In this document: one piece after another, positions 33,226 to 42,660 of the stretch
Numbering within the stretch: the stretch's first letter is position 1
Layout: each line of letters opens with the position of its first letter
Assembly (NCBI RefSeq): GCF_014288115.1
Contig: NZ_JACOOK010000003.1
Coordinates: forward strand, 62,001-126,000
Origin: Alistipes_A hominis
Lineage (GTDB): Bacteria; Bacteroidota; Bacteroidia; Bacteroidales; Rikenellaceae
Reading direction: 5' to 3'
DNA: 64,000 bases
Made by a program: the position numbers and the translations under genes
The notes under the pieces: generated by a model
What the model was told of the DNA's origin: nothing
Database searches by the model: none
Seen by the model: only the letters and a program-made list of their open reading frames with translations

Positions 33226-35490
33226 ATGAAAACAAGATTTTATAAATTGTCGCTGCCGTTTTTGCTGATCGCGGTTCTCGCTTCCTGCATGAAGTCCGAA
33301 ACGGAACCGGTTTCCATGCCGGTAAGCGGGGAGGCCGATCTGGAATTTTCTTATTCGGTTCCCGATTATACGGTCGTTCGTACCAAATCGGCCGAGAGTA
33401 CGGTAAACGATATCAGTCTACTGCAATTCGATGCCGACGGCCGGTTCCTCGGCCGCTCGGTCGCATCCGACCTGCAGGGCGGTACGTTCAAGGCGAAGGT
33501 GTCGGGCAGTACGCGTATCGTGCATTTCATAGCCAATTACGACTGGAACGCGTTCGACGAGCGGGGCTCGCTCGGCAAAGACGAGAGAACCCTCGTGCCG
33601 GATCTCGAATCGGATACCTGGGTGCTGTGGGACCGCAAGACCGTCGATAATTTCAATGCTCCCCCGCAGGTGAGGCTGCTGCGCAACCAAGCCAAGGTGA
33701 CCGTAGAGATCGACCAGAATCTGCTGGATCTGATGGCCCAGGGGCAACGCGAGCAGTTTACCGTCGAAGGGTTCGCGCTTTATAACTATGCGACCCGCGG
33801 AACGATCGCTCCGTTCAGTCCGGGCATTGCGGAACCGTTCGAGTGGTCGGCCGACCGGGCCACCGTTCCGGCCGATGCGGGCATGTGCGCCGATAAACCG
33901 ACGACGCTGGATCTCGAGCCTAAATACATGTTCGAGAGCGACAACGGCTACAATGACGAGACTTTCGTGATACTTCACGCCGGCGGCGATTATAAAAAGT
34001 ATTACAAAATCGAGTTGATCGACAGCGAACTCAATCTTTATCCGATCGTTCGCAATACCCATTTCAGGATAAGGATCATGGACTATATCCCGGGAAATAT
34101 CGGTTCCGGAAGCGTTGAAAGCGCGATCGACGCGCCGCCGATCAACAACATTTACGCGGAGATCATCAAAGAATCTCCCGAGATATCGGACGGTTCCGAC
34201 CGGCTGACGGTCAATCCGATCGTCAATATCCTTACCAATCCGGGGGACGGTTCCGCGACGCAGCGGCTCGAACTCGACGTCAAGTATGAGAAGAGCAACG
34301 TCGTGACCAACGGCGATATCCGCAACCCGCTGGTGCTGTCCGACGAGGAAGGGATACTGAGCAACCTGTACGTCGACCGGGGTTCGGGTAAGGTGTACGC
34401 CGACGTCCGGGTCGTCGACGACGGTTTCAAAAAGGCGGAAATCCGTATTTCCGCCGGCGCCCTGTCGAGGATCGTGACCGTCATTTCATGCGAGAAGTTT
34501 ACGTTCGACCCGGTGGGGATGCCTTCCGGCGTCAGCAGAGGCGATTCGAAAACGCTTACGTTCGACATTTCCGACGATATTCCGGCCGCCTATTTCCCGC
34601 TGCGATGCGTAATTACGGCCCGGAATTTGGAGCCGACCAATGCGAGCCGGAACAGCCTGCAGATCGAATCGAACCCGGACGGCAGCATCAGCTATATTTA
34701 TATGGCGACCGGAGCGGGACAGCAGACCGTCGATTTCCAGAATTCGAGGGATCATGGCGGCGAATTGGTGACTATCGAGAACCCGATCTTCAAAACCGCG
34801 TATGTCGGGCCTGCGCTGACGCTCGTATCGATCAACGGACACCATTCCGCTTATCTGCAAAACTGCGTGGGATACGGCATCGGTCAGGAGGCGCTGATAA
34901 CCTTCTATATGTCCGAAGACGCGTTCGCGCGGCAGGATCTCGTGTTGTTTTATACGCCGAGCCTGGCTCCGTCGGACATGACCGGGTTCAGCGACGACGG
35001 CGGCGGATACTACTATTACACTCCGGCCAAACCGGGATTGCAGACGGTGAGCTTCAAGGTGACCGCGATCGATCTCGAAGAGGCTACGACGACCCGGATG
35101 GTACAGTTGTACCATGACGATCCGAATGTGTACACTACGTTGACCTATGAGTATTACCTGGTAAGCACGGAGTTCCTGCGCAGGCAATTCAAGCGGGCGA
35201 ACCATGCGACGAACCTGGGTAACGGCAAGGAATTGTACGTGGTGAGCGCTTTCGCGCTGAGGCACGACAACCACGATCCGAATAACCAGGGCAAGACGGG
35301 TAAGATCGAAGCGGAAGAGATCGGCAGCGGGCTCGCACACGGATGGCGCCAGTGGTATATGATTCCCGGGACGCGTCTCGATCACCTGATGCTGTTCGAG
35401 ATCCATGAAAGCAGCGACCGCAGGGCTACGCGTACGTTGAAGAGGATCATGCGGGAACCGTCCAGCACGATTACGCTGCGCGCAGAGTAA
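33226..35490 (+). CDS. Large fimbrial tip-like lipoprotein (FimE/Mfa5- or DUF4906-like)
   Basis: ATG 33226 is preferred over a GTG at 33223 because AAGGTAAAG lies just upstream; 754 residues with lipobox LASC. The N-terminal half resembles fimbrillins (VNDISLLQFDADGRFLGRS, TRIVHFIANYDWNAFDERG, NQAKVTVEIDQNLLDLM, NLYPIVRNTHFRIRI). The larger C-terminal half holds further beta domains with no motif that I recognise and ends in a basic, polar region. It is the largest subunit and lies after the other tip candidate, in agreement with the multi-component tips of type V pili. Specific family uncertain. Confidence 0.72.
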   Translation: MKTRFYKLSLPFLLIAVLASCMKSETEPVSMPVSGEADLEFSYSVPDYTVVRTKSAESTVNDISLLQFDADGRFLGRSVASDLQGGTFKAKVSGSTRIVHFIANYDWNAFDERGSLGKDERTLVPDLESDTWVLWDRKTVDNFNAPPQVRLLRNQAKVTVEIDQNLLDLMAQGQREQFTVEGFALYNYATRGTIAPFSPGIAEPFEWSADRATVPADAGMCADKPTTLDLEPKYMFESDNGYNDETFVILHAGGDYKKYYKIELIDSELNLYPIVRNTHFRIRIMDYIPGNIGSGSVESAIDAPPINNIYAEIIKESPEISDGSDRLTVNPIVNILTNPGDGSATQRLELDVKYEKSNVVTNGDIRNPLVLSDEEGILSNLYVDRGSGKVYADVRVVDDGFKKAEIRISAGALSRIVTVISCEKFTFDPVGMPSGVSRGDSKTLTFDISDDIPAAYFPLRCVITARNLEPTNASRNSLQIESNPDGSISYIYMATGAGQQTVDFQNSRDHGGELVTIENPIFKTAYVGPALTLVSINGHHSAYLQNCVGYGIGQEALITFYMSEDAFARQDLVLFYTPSLAPSDMTGFSDDGGGYYYYTPAKPGLQTVSFKVTAIDLEEATTTRMVQLYHDDPNVYTTLTYEYYLVSTEFLRRQFKRANHATNLGNGKELYVVSAFALRHDNHDPNNQGKTGKIEAEEIGSGLAHGWRQWYMIPGTRLDHLMLFEIHESSDRRATRTLKRIMREPSSTITLRAE

Positions 35491-35527
35491 CGACGAACGC
35501 AACCTCTGTTTATCAGTATTCACAAAG

Positions 35528-35550
35528 CCGGCCGTCCGCGGGGCGGCCGG
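35528..35550 (+). repeat. GC-rich hairpin between tip gene and DUF3575 gene
   Basis: CCGGCCG (35528-35534) and CGGCCGG (35544-35550) pair around a 9-base loop. No T-run follows. It may mark a processing point or attenuate transcription before the last two genes of the fimbrial locus. Confidence 0.4.
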
Positions 35551-35571
35551 TCCATAAACGAAAGAAAAGTC

Positions 35572-36141
35572 ATGATGAAAAAAGTTATTCTTCTGCTCGC
35601 CTTTGCCGCGATGACGGCTTCGACCGGCGCTCAGAAAGTCGCTGTGAAGAACAATGTCGTTTACGACGTACTGGCGACGCCGAACCTCGGCGTCGAGCTG
35701 GGGCTGGGACGGGCGACGACCCTCGATATATCGGGTAATTACAATCCGTTCGAGAAGAACGACGGCAAAATGTTCAAGCACTGGCTGGTGCAGCCCGAGT
35801 TCCGTTACTGGTTGTGCGAACGTTTCAACGGGCACTTTTTCGGCGTACACCTGCTCGGCGGAGAGTACAATATTTCGAAGGTGAAACTGCCGTTCGGCCT
35901 GGCCCGGGACGGTAAGGAACACCGTTACGACGGCTGGTACGTCGGAGGCGGATTCAGTTACGGTTACCAGTGGATGCTCGCGCGGAAGTGGAGCATCGAG
36001 GCCACCGTCGGCGTCGGATACGTCCGTTTCGACTACGACAAGTACGGGTGCCGCGACTGTAGTCCCCGGCTCGAATCCGGAACCAAAAACTATTTCGGCC
36101 CGACCAAGTTGGGCGTTAACCTGATATTCATAATTAACTGA
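35572..36141 (+). CDS. DUF3575 family outer-membrane protein
   Basis: A 189-residue protein with a signal peptide (MMKKVILLLAFAAMTASTGAQ). The body fits DUF3575: KNNVVYDVLATPNLGVELGLGRATTLDISGNYNPF, KHWLVQPEFRYWLCERFNGHFFGVHLLGGEYN and the end FGPTKLGVNLIFIIN, a predicted small beta-barrel. Genes of this family regularly accompany DUF3868 and fimbrillin genes in Bacteroidota and are thought to assist pilus assembly or anchoring in the outer membrane. Two adjacent ATGs (35572, 35575) are possible starts. Confidence 0.88.
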   Translation: MMKKVILLLAFAAMTASTGAQKVAVKNNVVYDVLATPNLGVELGLGRATTLDISGNYNPFEKNDGKMFKHWLVQPEFRYWLCERFNGHFFGVHLLGGEYNISKVKLPFGLARDGKEHRYDGWYVGGGFSYGYQWMLARKWSIEATVGVGYVRFDYDKYGCRDCSPRLESGTKNYFGPTKLGVNLIFIIN

Positions 36142-36158
36142 TATAATCCGAACGTCTG

Positions 36159-37580
36159 ATGAAAAGATCGCTAATTATAATCTTGTCCCTGTTTTTCGCA
36201 GCCGACCTTTGGGCTGCGGCGCCGGGAACATGGACCGTAGAGAATACAAAGGTGCGTAAGGTAAACGAAGAGGTGGAGGTGTCGTTCGATGTGAATATCG
36301 AAAAGTTGCGTCCGAACTATCGGGTCGTGATGACGCCCGTGCTCTACAACGGGGCCGACAGGCTGGCGCTCGAGCAGATCGTCGTAACCGGCAACCGGCG
36401 CAGCCTGTACGATACCCGCAATAGAGCGACCGGCGGCAAAGGCTATGTCTTAAAAAGAAAGGATACTCCTGCGAAGGTCGGCTATAAAGCGCTCGTTCCG
36501 TATCAATCCTGGATGAATACGGTGTCGCTGTCGCTCGGCGAAACCGTGGTCGGGTGTTGCTCCGAAGATACGAAACCGGCCCGGACGCTCGCCGCGGACA
36601 AGCTGCTCTATTACGAGATCGTGCCGGCTTACAACAGCGAGCCGCTCGAATACCGGCTCACCGAACTCGAAAAATATTCCCTGGAGAATCCGTTTCTGCA
36701 TCCTGTCGAGGATTATCCCAACCGTTACGACATCCTGTTCAACGAACGCGACAAAGGGACGGCCGTAATCCGGTTTACCGTAGGGTCGCACGTAATCGAT
36801 ATGGATATTCCCGGCAACAAGGAGTTGCTCGGCGCAGTGGGGAAAGCGTTCCAGCTTATCCACGAAGATCCGAATGCGTCGCTCAAACGGATCATGATAG
36901 CCGGATACGCTTCGCCGGAAGGTACGCTGGCCGGCAACACGGCGCTCGCGCAAAGGCGTGCGGAGTCGTTCCGGGATTACCTGCTGAAGAACCTCGACAT
37001 GCCGCGCGACGAGAGCCTGTTCGAACTTTACAACGGGCGCGAGGATTGGGACGGTTTGCGTAAAATGGTCGCCGAGTCGGATATGGAGTACCGGCAGGAG
37101 GTGCTCGACATCATCGATGCCTACGCCATCGAGCAGGAAGAGCGCAAGACCAAATTGAAACAGCTTGCCGACGGAAAGCCGTATGCCTACATGCTGAAGA
37201 ATTTTTATCCTGCCCTGCGGAATGCCGGATATTTGCAGGTCTACTACGACATCGACCGGACGGCTTCCGTCGCTACGGCGGTTACGGACGAGCACGGCCG
37301 CACCACGTGGATTGACCCGGACAGTCCTGAAAACATCGGGGTTACGCGGATCAACAGGGCTATGCGGCACATGGTCGAAGGAGACTACGAAGCCGCTTTG
37401 AAAGAACTGGAAGGTCAGCAGGAGAATCCTGCGGCATTCAACTACATAGGCGTATGCTACATGATGAAAGGGGATTACGACACGGCCGAAAAATTTCTCC
37501 GGAAAGCCGAAGCCGCCGGCGATCCGTACGCATCGGTCAATCTCGAACACATCGGGCAGGCCAAAAGAATCGAATTTTAG
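36159..37580 (+). CDS. DUF3868 / OmpA C-terminal-like fimbria-associated protein
   Basis: A 473-residue protein with signal peptide (MKRSLIIILSLFFAADLWAA). About 20-170 is DUF3868 (KVRKVNEEVEVSFDVNIEKLRPNYRVVMTPVLYNG, VTGNRRSLYDTRNRA). About 190-330 contains an OmpA-like peptidoglycan-binding fold (RIMIAGYASPEGTLAGNTALAQRRAESFRDYL). The end has a tetratricopeptide-like helix pair (AAFNYIGVCYMMKGDYDTAEKFLRKAEAAGD). It follows DUF3575 by 17 bases. Likely a periplasmic scaffold linking the pilus base to the cell wall. A terminator follows at 37623. Confidence 0.88.
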   Translation: MKRSLIIILSLFFAADLWAAAPGTWTVENTKVRKVNEEVEVSFDVNIEKLRPNYRVVMTPVLYNGADRLALEQIVVTGNRRSLYDTRNRATGGKGYVLKRKDTPAKVGYKALVPYQSWMNTVSLSLGETVVGCCSEDTKPARTLAADKLLYYEIVPAYNSEPLEYRLTELEKYSLENPFLHPVEDYPNRYDILFNERDKGTAVIRFTVGSHVIDMDIPGNKELLGAVGKAFQLIHEDPNASLKRIMIAGYASPEGTLAGNTALAQRRAESFRDYLLKNLDMPRDESLFELYNGREDWDGLRKMVAESDMEYRQEVLDIIDAYAIEQEERKTKLKQLADGKPYAYMLKNFYPALRNAGYLQVYYDIDRTASVATAVTDEHGRTTWIDPDSPENIGVTRINRAMRHMVEGDYEAALKELEGQQENPAAFNYIGVCYMMKGDYDTAEKFLRKAEAAGDPYASVNLEHIGQAKRIEF

Positions 37581-37622
37581 AGTTTTACCGAAGGAGGTTT
37601 CAGGCATTGCCTGAAAACGGGG

Positions 37623-37657
37623 GATACCCGCTGCATTTGCGGCGGGTATCTTTTTTG
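37623..37657 (+). terminator. Terminator of the fimbrial locus
   Basis: GATACCCGC (37623-37631) and GCGGGTATC (37642-37650) pair around a 10-base loop and run into TTTTTTG. Confidence 0.88.
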
Positions 37658-37766
37658 TATTGGTCTTCCGTTGGTATAAATTTTTGGAATGACCGATCGG
37701 ACAACCGGACGTTGAAAAAAATTGCAAATAATTTTCATCCCGATTAACCATGTCGGAATTTTTGTT

Positions 37767-37774
37767 TACATTTG
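37767..37774 (+). promoter_or_regulatory. -7 box (TACATTTG) of the activase/TetR operon
   Basis: TACATTTG matches TAnnTTTG exactly, 47 bases before the ATG at 37821. The matching upstream box is weak. Confidence 0.65.
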
Positions 37775-37796
37775 TGTCTGACATTATAGTCAGACA
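37775..37796 (+). promoter_or_regulatory. Operator: perfect 8-base inverted repeat abutting the -7 box
   Basis: TGTCTGAC (37775-37782), six bases ATTATA, then GTCAGACA (37789-37796). It begins on the base after the -7 box and covers the expected transcription start, the classic place for a repressor. The operon's second gene encodes a TetR-family regulator, whose dimers bind dyads of this size, so autoregulation is the simplest reading. Confidence 0.75.
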
Positions 37797-37820
37797 GTGT
37801 TGGTGAAATATTGTTTTGTT

Positions 37821-40800
37821 ATGAAACACAATAGAATAGGTCTTGATGTGGGTTCCACGACGCTCAAGGTCGTCGTATTGGACGACCACGACAACATTTG
37901 TTTTTCGACCTATGTTCGTCACAATGCCCGTATTCGGGAAACTCTTTCCGTCGTCTTTTCGGAGCTGGGCGAGCGGTTCGGGGACGAATTGTTCAGTTTG
38001 ACGATTACCGGTTCGGTCGGGCTGGGCATCGCGGAGCGCACGCAGATCCCTTTCGTTCAGGAGGTCGTGGCTTCGACGGCCTATGTCCGGCGTTACCATC
38101 CGCAGGCGACGACCCTCATCGACATCGGCGGCGAGGACGCCAAAGTCGTTTTCCTGAAAGGCGAAACGCCGGACATGCGCATGAACAGCAATTGCGCCGG
38201 CGGTACGGGGGCCTTTATCGACCAGATGGCGCTCCTGCTCGACACGACGCCCGCCGGACTCGACCGTCTGGCGCAGCGGGCCGTCCGCATTCATCCGATT
38301 GCCTCGCGGTGCGGCGTTTTCGCCAAAACGGACATCCAGAACCTGTTGGCCAAAAACGTGAGCCGGGAGGAGATCGCCGCTTCGATTTTCCACGCCGTGG
38401 CGGTGCAGACCGTCGTAACGCTGTCGCATGGCTGCGACATCGAGGCTCCGGTACTTTTTTGCGGCGGGCCGTTGGCATTCCTTCCGTCGTTGCGTAAGGC
38501 GTTTGCGGAGTACCTGCATCTGGACGGAACGCAAACGATCTGCCCCGCCGACGCCCAACTGTTGCCGGCATGGGGTACGGCGCTCTCCGGAACCGATGCT
38601 TCGCTTCGCGCGGCGGACGAATGGCTCGCTGTCATCGCCGCGAATACGACGCGGGGCGACCGCACGTACAAGGCGCTTCCCGCCATCTTCGAAAATGAAG
38701 AAGCGCATACCGCTTGGCGGCGGCAGCGGAACACCGGGACTTTCCGCTCCGTGCCGATTCCGCCGGGCCGGATCGGGATAACGCTCGGCATCGACTCCGG
38801 TTCCACGACGACGAAGATCGCGGCGTTCGACGACCGGCAGCAACTGCTTTTCACCCACTATGCGCCCAACAACGGCAACCCGATCGCTGCGGTCGGGCAG
38901 GGATTGCGCGAGTTGCTCGCTGCCTGCCGGACGGCGGGCGCCGATCCGGTCGTGGAGGGCAGTTGCGTAACGGGCTACGGCGAGGATCTCATCAAAGCGG
39001 CCTTCGGACTCGACGCGGGCGTCATCGAGACCATCGCGCATTACCTTGCCGCCAAAGAGATAACGCCCGACGTGTCGTTTATCCTCGACATCGGCGGACA
39101 AGACATGAAGGCCATTTTCGTCGAGCACGGCGCCGTAACGCGCATGGAGATCAACGAAGCTTGTTCGTCGGGCTGCGGTTCGTTCATCGAGACCTTCGCC
39201 CGGAGCCTCGGCTCCGGGGTCGGGGAGTTCGCGGCGCAGGCGTGCACCGCCTCCCATCCCTGCGACCTGGGGACGCGCTGCACCGTTTTTATGAACTCCC
39301 GCGTGAAGCAGATGCTGCGCGAGGGAGCTTCGATGGCCGATATCGCTGCCGGGCTTTCTTACTCGGTCGTAAAGAACTGCCTTTACAAGGTGCTGAAGCT
39401 CCGTTCGGCCGACGAGATGGGCGGCCGGATCGTCGTGCAGGGCGGCACGATGCGCAACGACGCCGTGGTGCGGGCTTTCGAACGGCTGACCGGGCGCGAG
39501 GTTTTCCGCAGCGACCGTCCGGAGATGATGGGCGCTTTCGGCTGCGCGCTCTATGCCGGAAGGCTTCGGTCGTCCGGCGTGTCCCTCGAACAACTGCTCG
39601 AAACGGCTTCCTGCACTTCGGACATGCTGCAATGCCGTGGCTGCGAGAACCGATGCATGGTGACGCGCTATCGTTTCTCAGGCGGCAACACCTACTATTC
39701 GGGAAACAAGTGCGAGCGTCATTTTTCCAATAAAGGTTCCTGCGACGTGCAGGGCGAAAACGCTTATGCCGAGAAATTGCGCCTGCTTTTCGACCGCTCC
39801 GGTTTCCGGGAAGGGTGTCCGGTCGTCGGCATTCCCCGTTGCCTGAATACCTACGAGGAGTATCCTTTCTGGCATACGTTGCTCAGCGACTGCGGTATTT
39901 CCGTCGTGCTGTCCGACCCTTCGAACATGCGAACCTACGAACATAACGTGCGCCGCGTGATGTCCGACAACATCTGTTTTCCGGCCAAACTCGTCCATGC
40001 CCATATCAGCGATCTCGTCGAAAAGGGCGTAGACCGCATTCTGATGCCTTATGTCGTATACGAACAACCGGACGGCAAAGAGATCAACAGTTACAGTTGT
40101 CCGATCGTGGCCGGGTATTCGGATGTCGTGCGGAGCGTCGACAATCTTTCGATCCCGCTCGACTCGCCGACCGTTTCGTTCCGTAACGAAAAGCGACTCT
40201 ACCGCCAGTGCTCCGACTATCTCGTTTCGCTGGGCGTAGCGCGCCGGAAGATCCGGACGGCTTTCCGGCGGGCGCTCGACGAACAGCGCGCTTTTGCTCG
40301 GCAGCTTAGGGAGCTTAACGGCGGGATTCTGCGCCGCAGCCGCGATGCGGGCCGGCTGACGCTTCTCGTAGCCGGCCGGCCCTACCATGCCGATCCGCTC
40401 ATCCAGCATAAAATCGCGGAGATGGTCGCGGGGATGGGCGTCGACGTCATTACGGACGATATCGTGCGCGGCGAAAATATTTCGACCGCCGACACTCATT
40501 ATGTGGCGCAATGGGCCTACGCCAACCGCATTCTCCGGGCTGCCGCATGGGCGAGCCGGCAGGATCGGAACGTGCAGTTCGTCGAACTGACCTCTTTCGG
40601 CTGCGGCCCGGACGCTCTGCTGACCGACGAAGTGCGCGACCTGTTGGGACGGCACGGGAAAAGCCTCACGCTGCTGAAAATCGACGACGTGAGCAATACC
40701 GGGTCGCTGAAGTTGCGTATCCGCTCGCTGATCGAGAGCCTGAAACTCGGGCACGCTTCGCAGGCCGCGCCGCGGCCGTTCGTGACGACGCCCGATTTCG

Positions 40801-42023
40801 GCGAGCGGGACCGCAAGCGGAAAATCCTCGTTCCGTTCTTTACGCCGTTTATTTCGCCGCTTATTCCGGCGCTGCTGAAACGTGCCGGATACGAAGCCGA
40901 GAACCTACCCATGAGTACGCAAGCCTCGGTAGAATCGGGATTGCGGTATGCCAACAACGAAATCTGTTATCCGGCGACGCTGATCGTGGGCGACATCGTG
41001 AACGCGCTCCAGTCGGGCCGGCACGACCCGACCGAAACGGCCGTGGCCATCACCCAGACCGGCGGACAATGCCGCGCCAGCAACTACATCGCCCTGATCC
41101 GCAAAGGGCTCGTCAATGCCGGTTTCGCCGACGTGCCGGTTATATCCGTATCGCCGGGCAGCGGTCTGCAAACGACCCAGCCGGGGTTCCGTATTCCGTG
41201 GCTGCGCGTGTTTCGCGGTGCCATCGGAGCCGTTCTGTTCACCGATTGCCTGGCGCGCCTCTATTACGCTACGGCCGTGCGCGAAACCGAGCCCGGCGAA
41301 GCGGCCTCGCTGCGCGACTGGTATCTGGAAGACGCGAAAATGATTCTGGAATCCGAATCCGAAAGCAATATTCTGGATGCCTTTGCCGAAACGCTGGGCT
41401 TCGCCGTTGAAGCGTTTTCCCGCAAATGCCGTCCCATCGAACGGCCGAAGGTCGGTATCGTGGGTGAGATATTCCTAAAATTCAATCCTTTCGCCCAAAA
41501 AGGATTGATCGATTGGCTGACCGATCGTCGGATCGAAGCGGTATCGCCCATATTGACCGATTTTTTCATGCAGGGGTTCGTCAACCGCGAAATCCGAAAT
41601 CGTTCGGGACTGGATTCCTCGCGGATTCCCGGCTGGCTGCTTCGGCAAGGAGCCGGGCGTATGCAACGGCTCATCGGTCGTTTCAACGGCATCGCTTCGA
41701 AATTTCCCTACTTTCAACCGATCGGCAACGTGTATGAGAGTGCCGAAGCGGCTTCCGAGGTCATATCGCTGAACGCGCAGTTCGGCGAGGGGTGGCTGTT
41801 GCCCGGCGAGGTGGCGATGTTCGCCCGGCACGGCGTCCGGAACGTCGTCAGCCTGCAACCGTTCGGCTGCATCGCCAATCACATCGTCTCGAAGGGCGTG
41901 GAGAAACGCATACGCGGGCTTTACCCGCAGATGAACCTGCTGTCGCTCGACTTCGACGGAAGCGTTAGCGACGTGAATATTATGAACCGGCTTTTACTTT
42001 TTGTCAATAACCTTGAAAACTAA
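37821..42023 (+). CDS. Giant 2-hydroxyacyl-CoA dehydratase activase-related protein (double BcrAD/BadFG ATPase + DUF2229-like)
   Basis: Start at ATG 37821 (a GTG at 37797 lies inside the operator region); 1400 residues. The first ASKHA-type ATPase domain spans about 5-260 (GLDVGSTTLKVVVLD, TLIDIGGEDAKV, NSNCAGGTGAFIDQMA), the second about 315-590 (TLGIDSGSTTTKIAAFD, FILDIGGQDMKAIF, NEACSSGCGSFIETFA). Each has the Cys that could help hold a [4Fe-4S] cluster at a dimer interface. A Cys-rich segment CRGCENRCMVTRY follows, then DUF2229-like and HgdB-like parts (DNICFPAKLVHAHI; NNEICYPATLIVGDIVNAL; TQTGGQCRASNYIALI). Such ATPases feed low-potential electrons to radical dehydratases or reductases. 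Function of the fused giants is unknown. Confidence 0.87.
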   Translation: MKHNRIGLDVGSTTLKVVVLDDHDNICFSTYVRHNARIRETLSVVFSELGERFGDELFSLTITGSVGLGIAERTQIPFVQEVVASTAYVRRYHPQATTLIDIGGEDAKVVFLKGETPDMRMNSNCAGGTGAFIDQMALLLDTTPAGLDRLAQRAVRIHPIASRCGVFAKTDIQNLLAKNVSREEIAASIFHAVAVQTVVTLSHGCDIEAPVLFCGGPLAFLPSLRKAFAEYLHLDGTQTICPADAQLLPAWGTALSGTDASLRAADEWLAVIAANTTRGDRTYKALPAIFENEEAHTAWRRQRNTGTFRSVPIPPGRIGITLGIDSGSTTTKIAAFDDRQQLLFTHYAPNNGNPIAAVGQGLRELLAACRTAGADPVVEGSCVTGYGEDLIKAAFGLDAGVIETIAHYLAAKEITPDVSFILDIGGQDMKAIFVEHGAVTRMEINEACSSGCGSFIETFARSLGSGVGEFAAQACTASHPCDLGTRCTVFMNSRVKQMLREGASMADIAAGLSYSVVKNCLYKVLKLRSADEMGGRIVVQGGTMRNDAVVRAFERLTGREVFRSDRPEMMGAFGCALYAGRLRSSGVSLEQLLETASCTSDMLQCRGCENRCMVTRYRFSGGNTYYSGNKCERHFSNKGSCDVQGENAYAEKLRLLFDRSGFREGCPVVGIPRCLNTYEEYPFWHTLLSDCGISVVLSDPSNMRTYEHNVRRVMSDNICFPAKLVHAHISDLVEKGVDRILMPYVVYEQPDGKEINSYSCPIVAGYSDVVRSVDNLSIPLDSPTVSFRNEKRLYRQCSDYLVSLGVARRKIRTAFRRALDEQRAFARQLRELNGGILRRSRDAGRLTLLVAGRPYHADPLIQHKIAEMVAGMGVDVITDDIVRGENISTADTHYVAQWAYANRILRAAAWASRQDRNVQFVELTSFGCGPDALLTDEVRDLLGRHGKSLTLLKIDDVSNTGSLKLRIRSLIESLKLGHASQAAPRPFVTTPDFGERDRKRKILVPFFTPFISPLIPALLKRAGYEAENLPMSTQASVESGLRYANNEICYPATLIVGDIVNALQSGRHDPTETAVAITQTGGQCRASNYIALIRKGLVNAGFADVPVISVSPGSGLQTTQPGFRIPWLRVFRGAIGAVLFTDCLARLYYATAVRETEPGEAASLRDWYLEDAKMILESESESNILDAFAETLGFAVEAFSRKCRPIERPKVGIVGEIFLKFNPFAQKGLIDWLTDRRIEAVSPILTDFFMQGFVNREIRNRSGLDSSRIPGWLLRQGAGRMQRLIGRFNGIASKFPYFQPIGNVYESAEAASEVISLNAQFGEGWLLPGEVAMFARHGVRNVVSLQPFGCIANHIVSKGVEKRIRGLYPQMNLLSLDFDGSVSDVNIMNRLLLFVNNLEN

Positions 42024-42030
42024 CTTTGCT

Positions 42031-42660
42031 ATGAAACCTGCGGGAAATATCGAACAGAACGTCATCGCGTGCGCCCATCGGCTTTTCATCGAAAAAGGGT
42101 ACGTCAATACCAGCATGAGCGACATCGCGGCGGCGGTAGGCATTACGCGTCCGGCGTTGCATTACTACTTCCGGACCAAGGAGCGGCTCTTCCGGGCGAT
42201 CTACGGCGACATCCTACAGGAAGTGATTCCGCGCATCCATGATATTCTGATACGCGATATTCCTTTTATGGAACGGCTCGACCGAATTATCGACGAATAC
42301 GTCGCTCTGTTTCTGAACAATCCCGATCTGCCGTATTTCATGATAGGGGAGATTCAACGCGACGTGAATCATCTTATAGAAGCAGCCCGGGAACTGAAGA
42401 TCGACAAGTATATCCTCGATATCCAGAATGCGCTCAAAACGGCGATGCGGGAAGGAATCCTCCGTCCCGTCCCGTCCCGGATCGTTTTTCTGACGCTCTA
42501 TTCGCAACTGACCTTCCCGTTCCTGATGAAAAATCTGGTGACGACGCTGCTGCTCGAAGACAAAGAGCAGTTCTCCGTCTTCATACGGGAATGGAAACGC
42601 AACGTCCTGTCGCAAATGGCCTGTTTGCTGTGTCCGCAAGACGAAAACGGCGACGTATAG
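42031..42660 (+). CDS. TetR-family transcriptional regulator
   Basis: Start at ATG 42031, 209 residues, 7 bases after the stop of the activase gene. Residues 8-55 are the TetR helix-turn-helix (VIACAHRLFIEKGYVNTSMSDIAAAVGITRPALHYYFRTKERLFRAIY). The C-terminal domain is an all-helical ligand-binding region without recognisable specificity. Second gene of the operon that starts at 37767; it probably represses that promoter through the 37775-37796 dyad. The ligand may be a CoA ester or a product handled by the activase. Confidence 0.93.
   Translation: MKPAGNIEQNVIACAHRLFIEKGYVNTSMSDIAAAVGITRPALHYYFRTKERLFRAIYGDILQEVIPRIHDILIRDIPFMERLDRIIDEYVALFLNNPDLPYFMIGEIQRDVNHLIEAARELKIDKYILDIQNALKTAMREGILRPVPSRIVFLTLYSQLTFPFLMKNLVTTLLLEDKEQFSVFIREWKRNVLSQMACLLCPQDENGDV

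Noticed and set aside
36450..39632. Very long antisense open frame (1060 codons, minus strand) across the fimbrial end and the activase gene
   Set aside because: It covers two well-supported plus-strand genes and a terminator, is rich in Arg, His and Asp as GC-rich shadow frames are, and has no domain.
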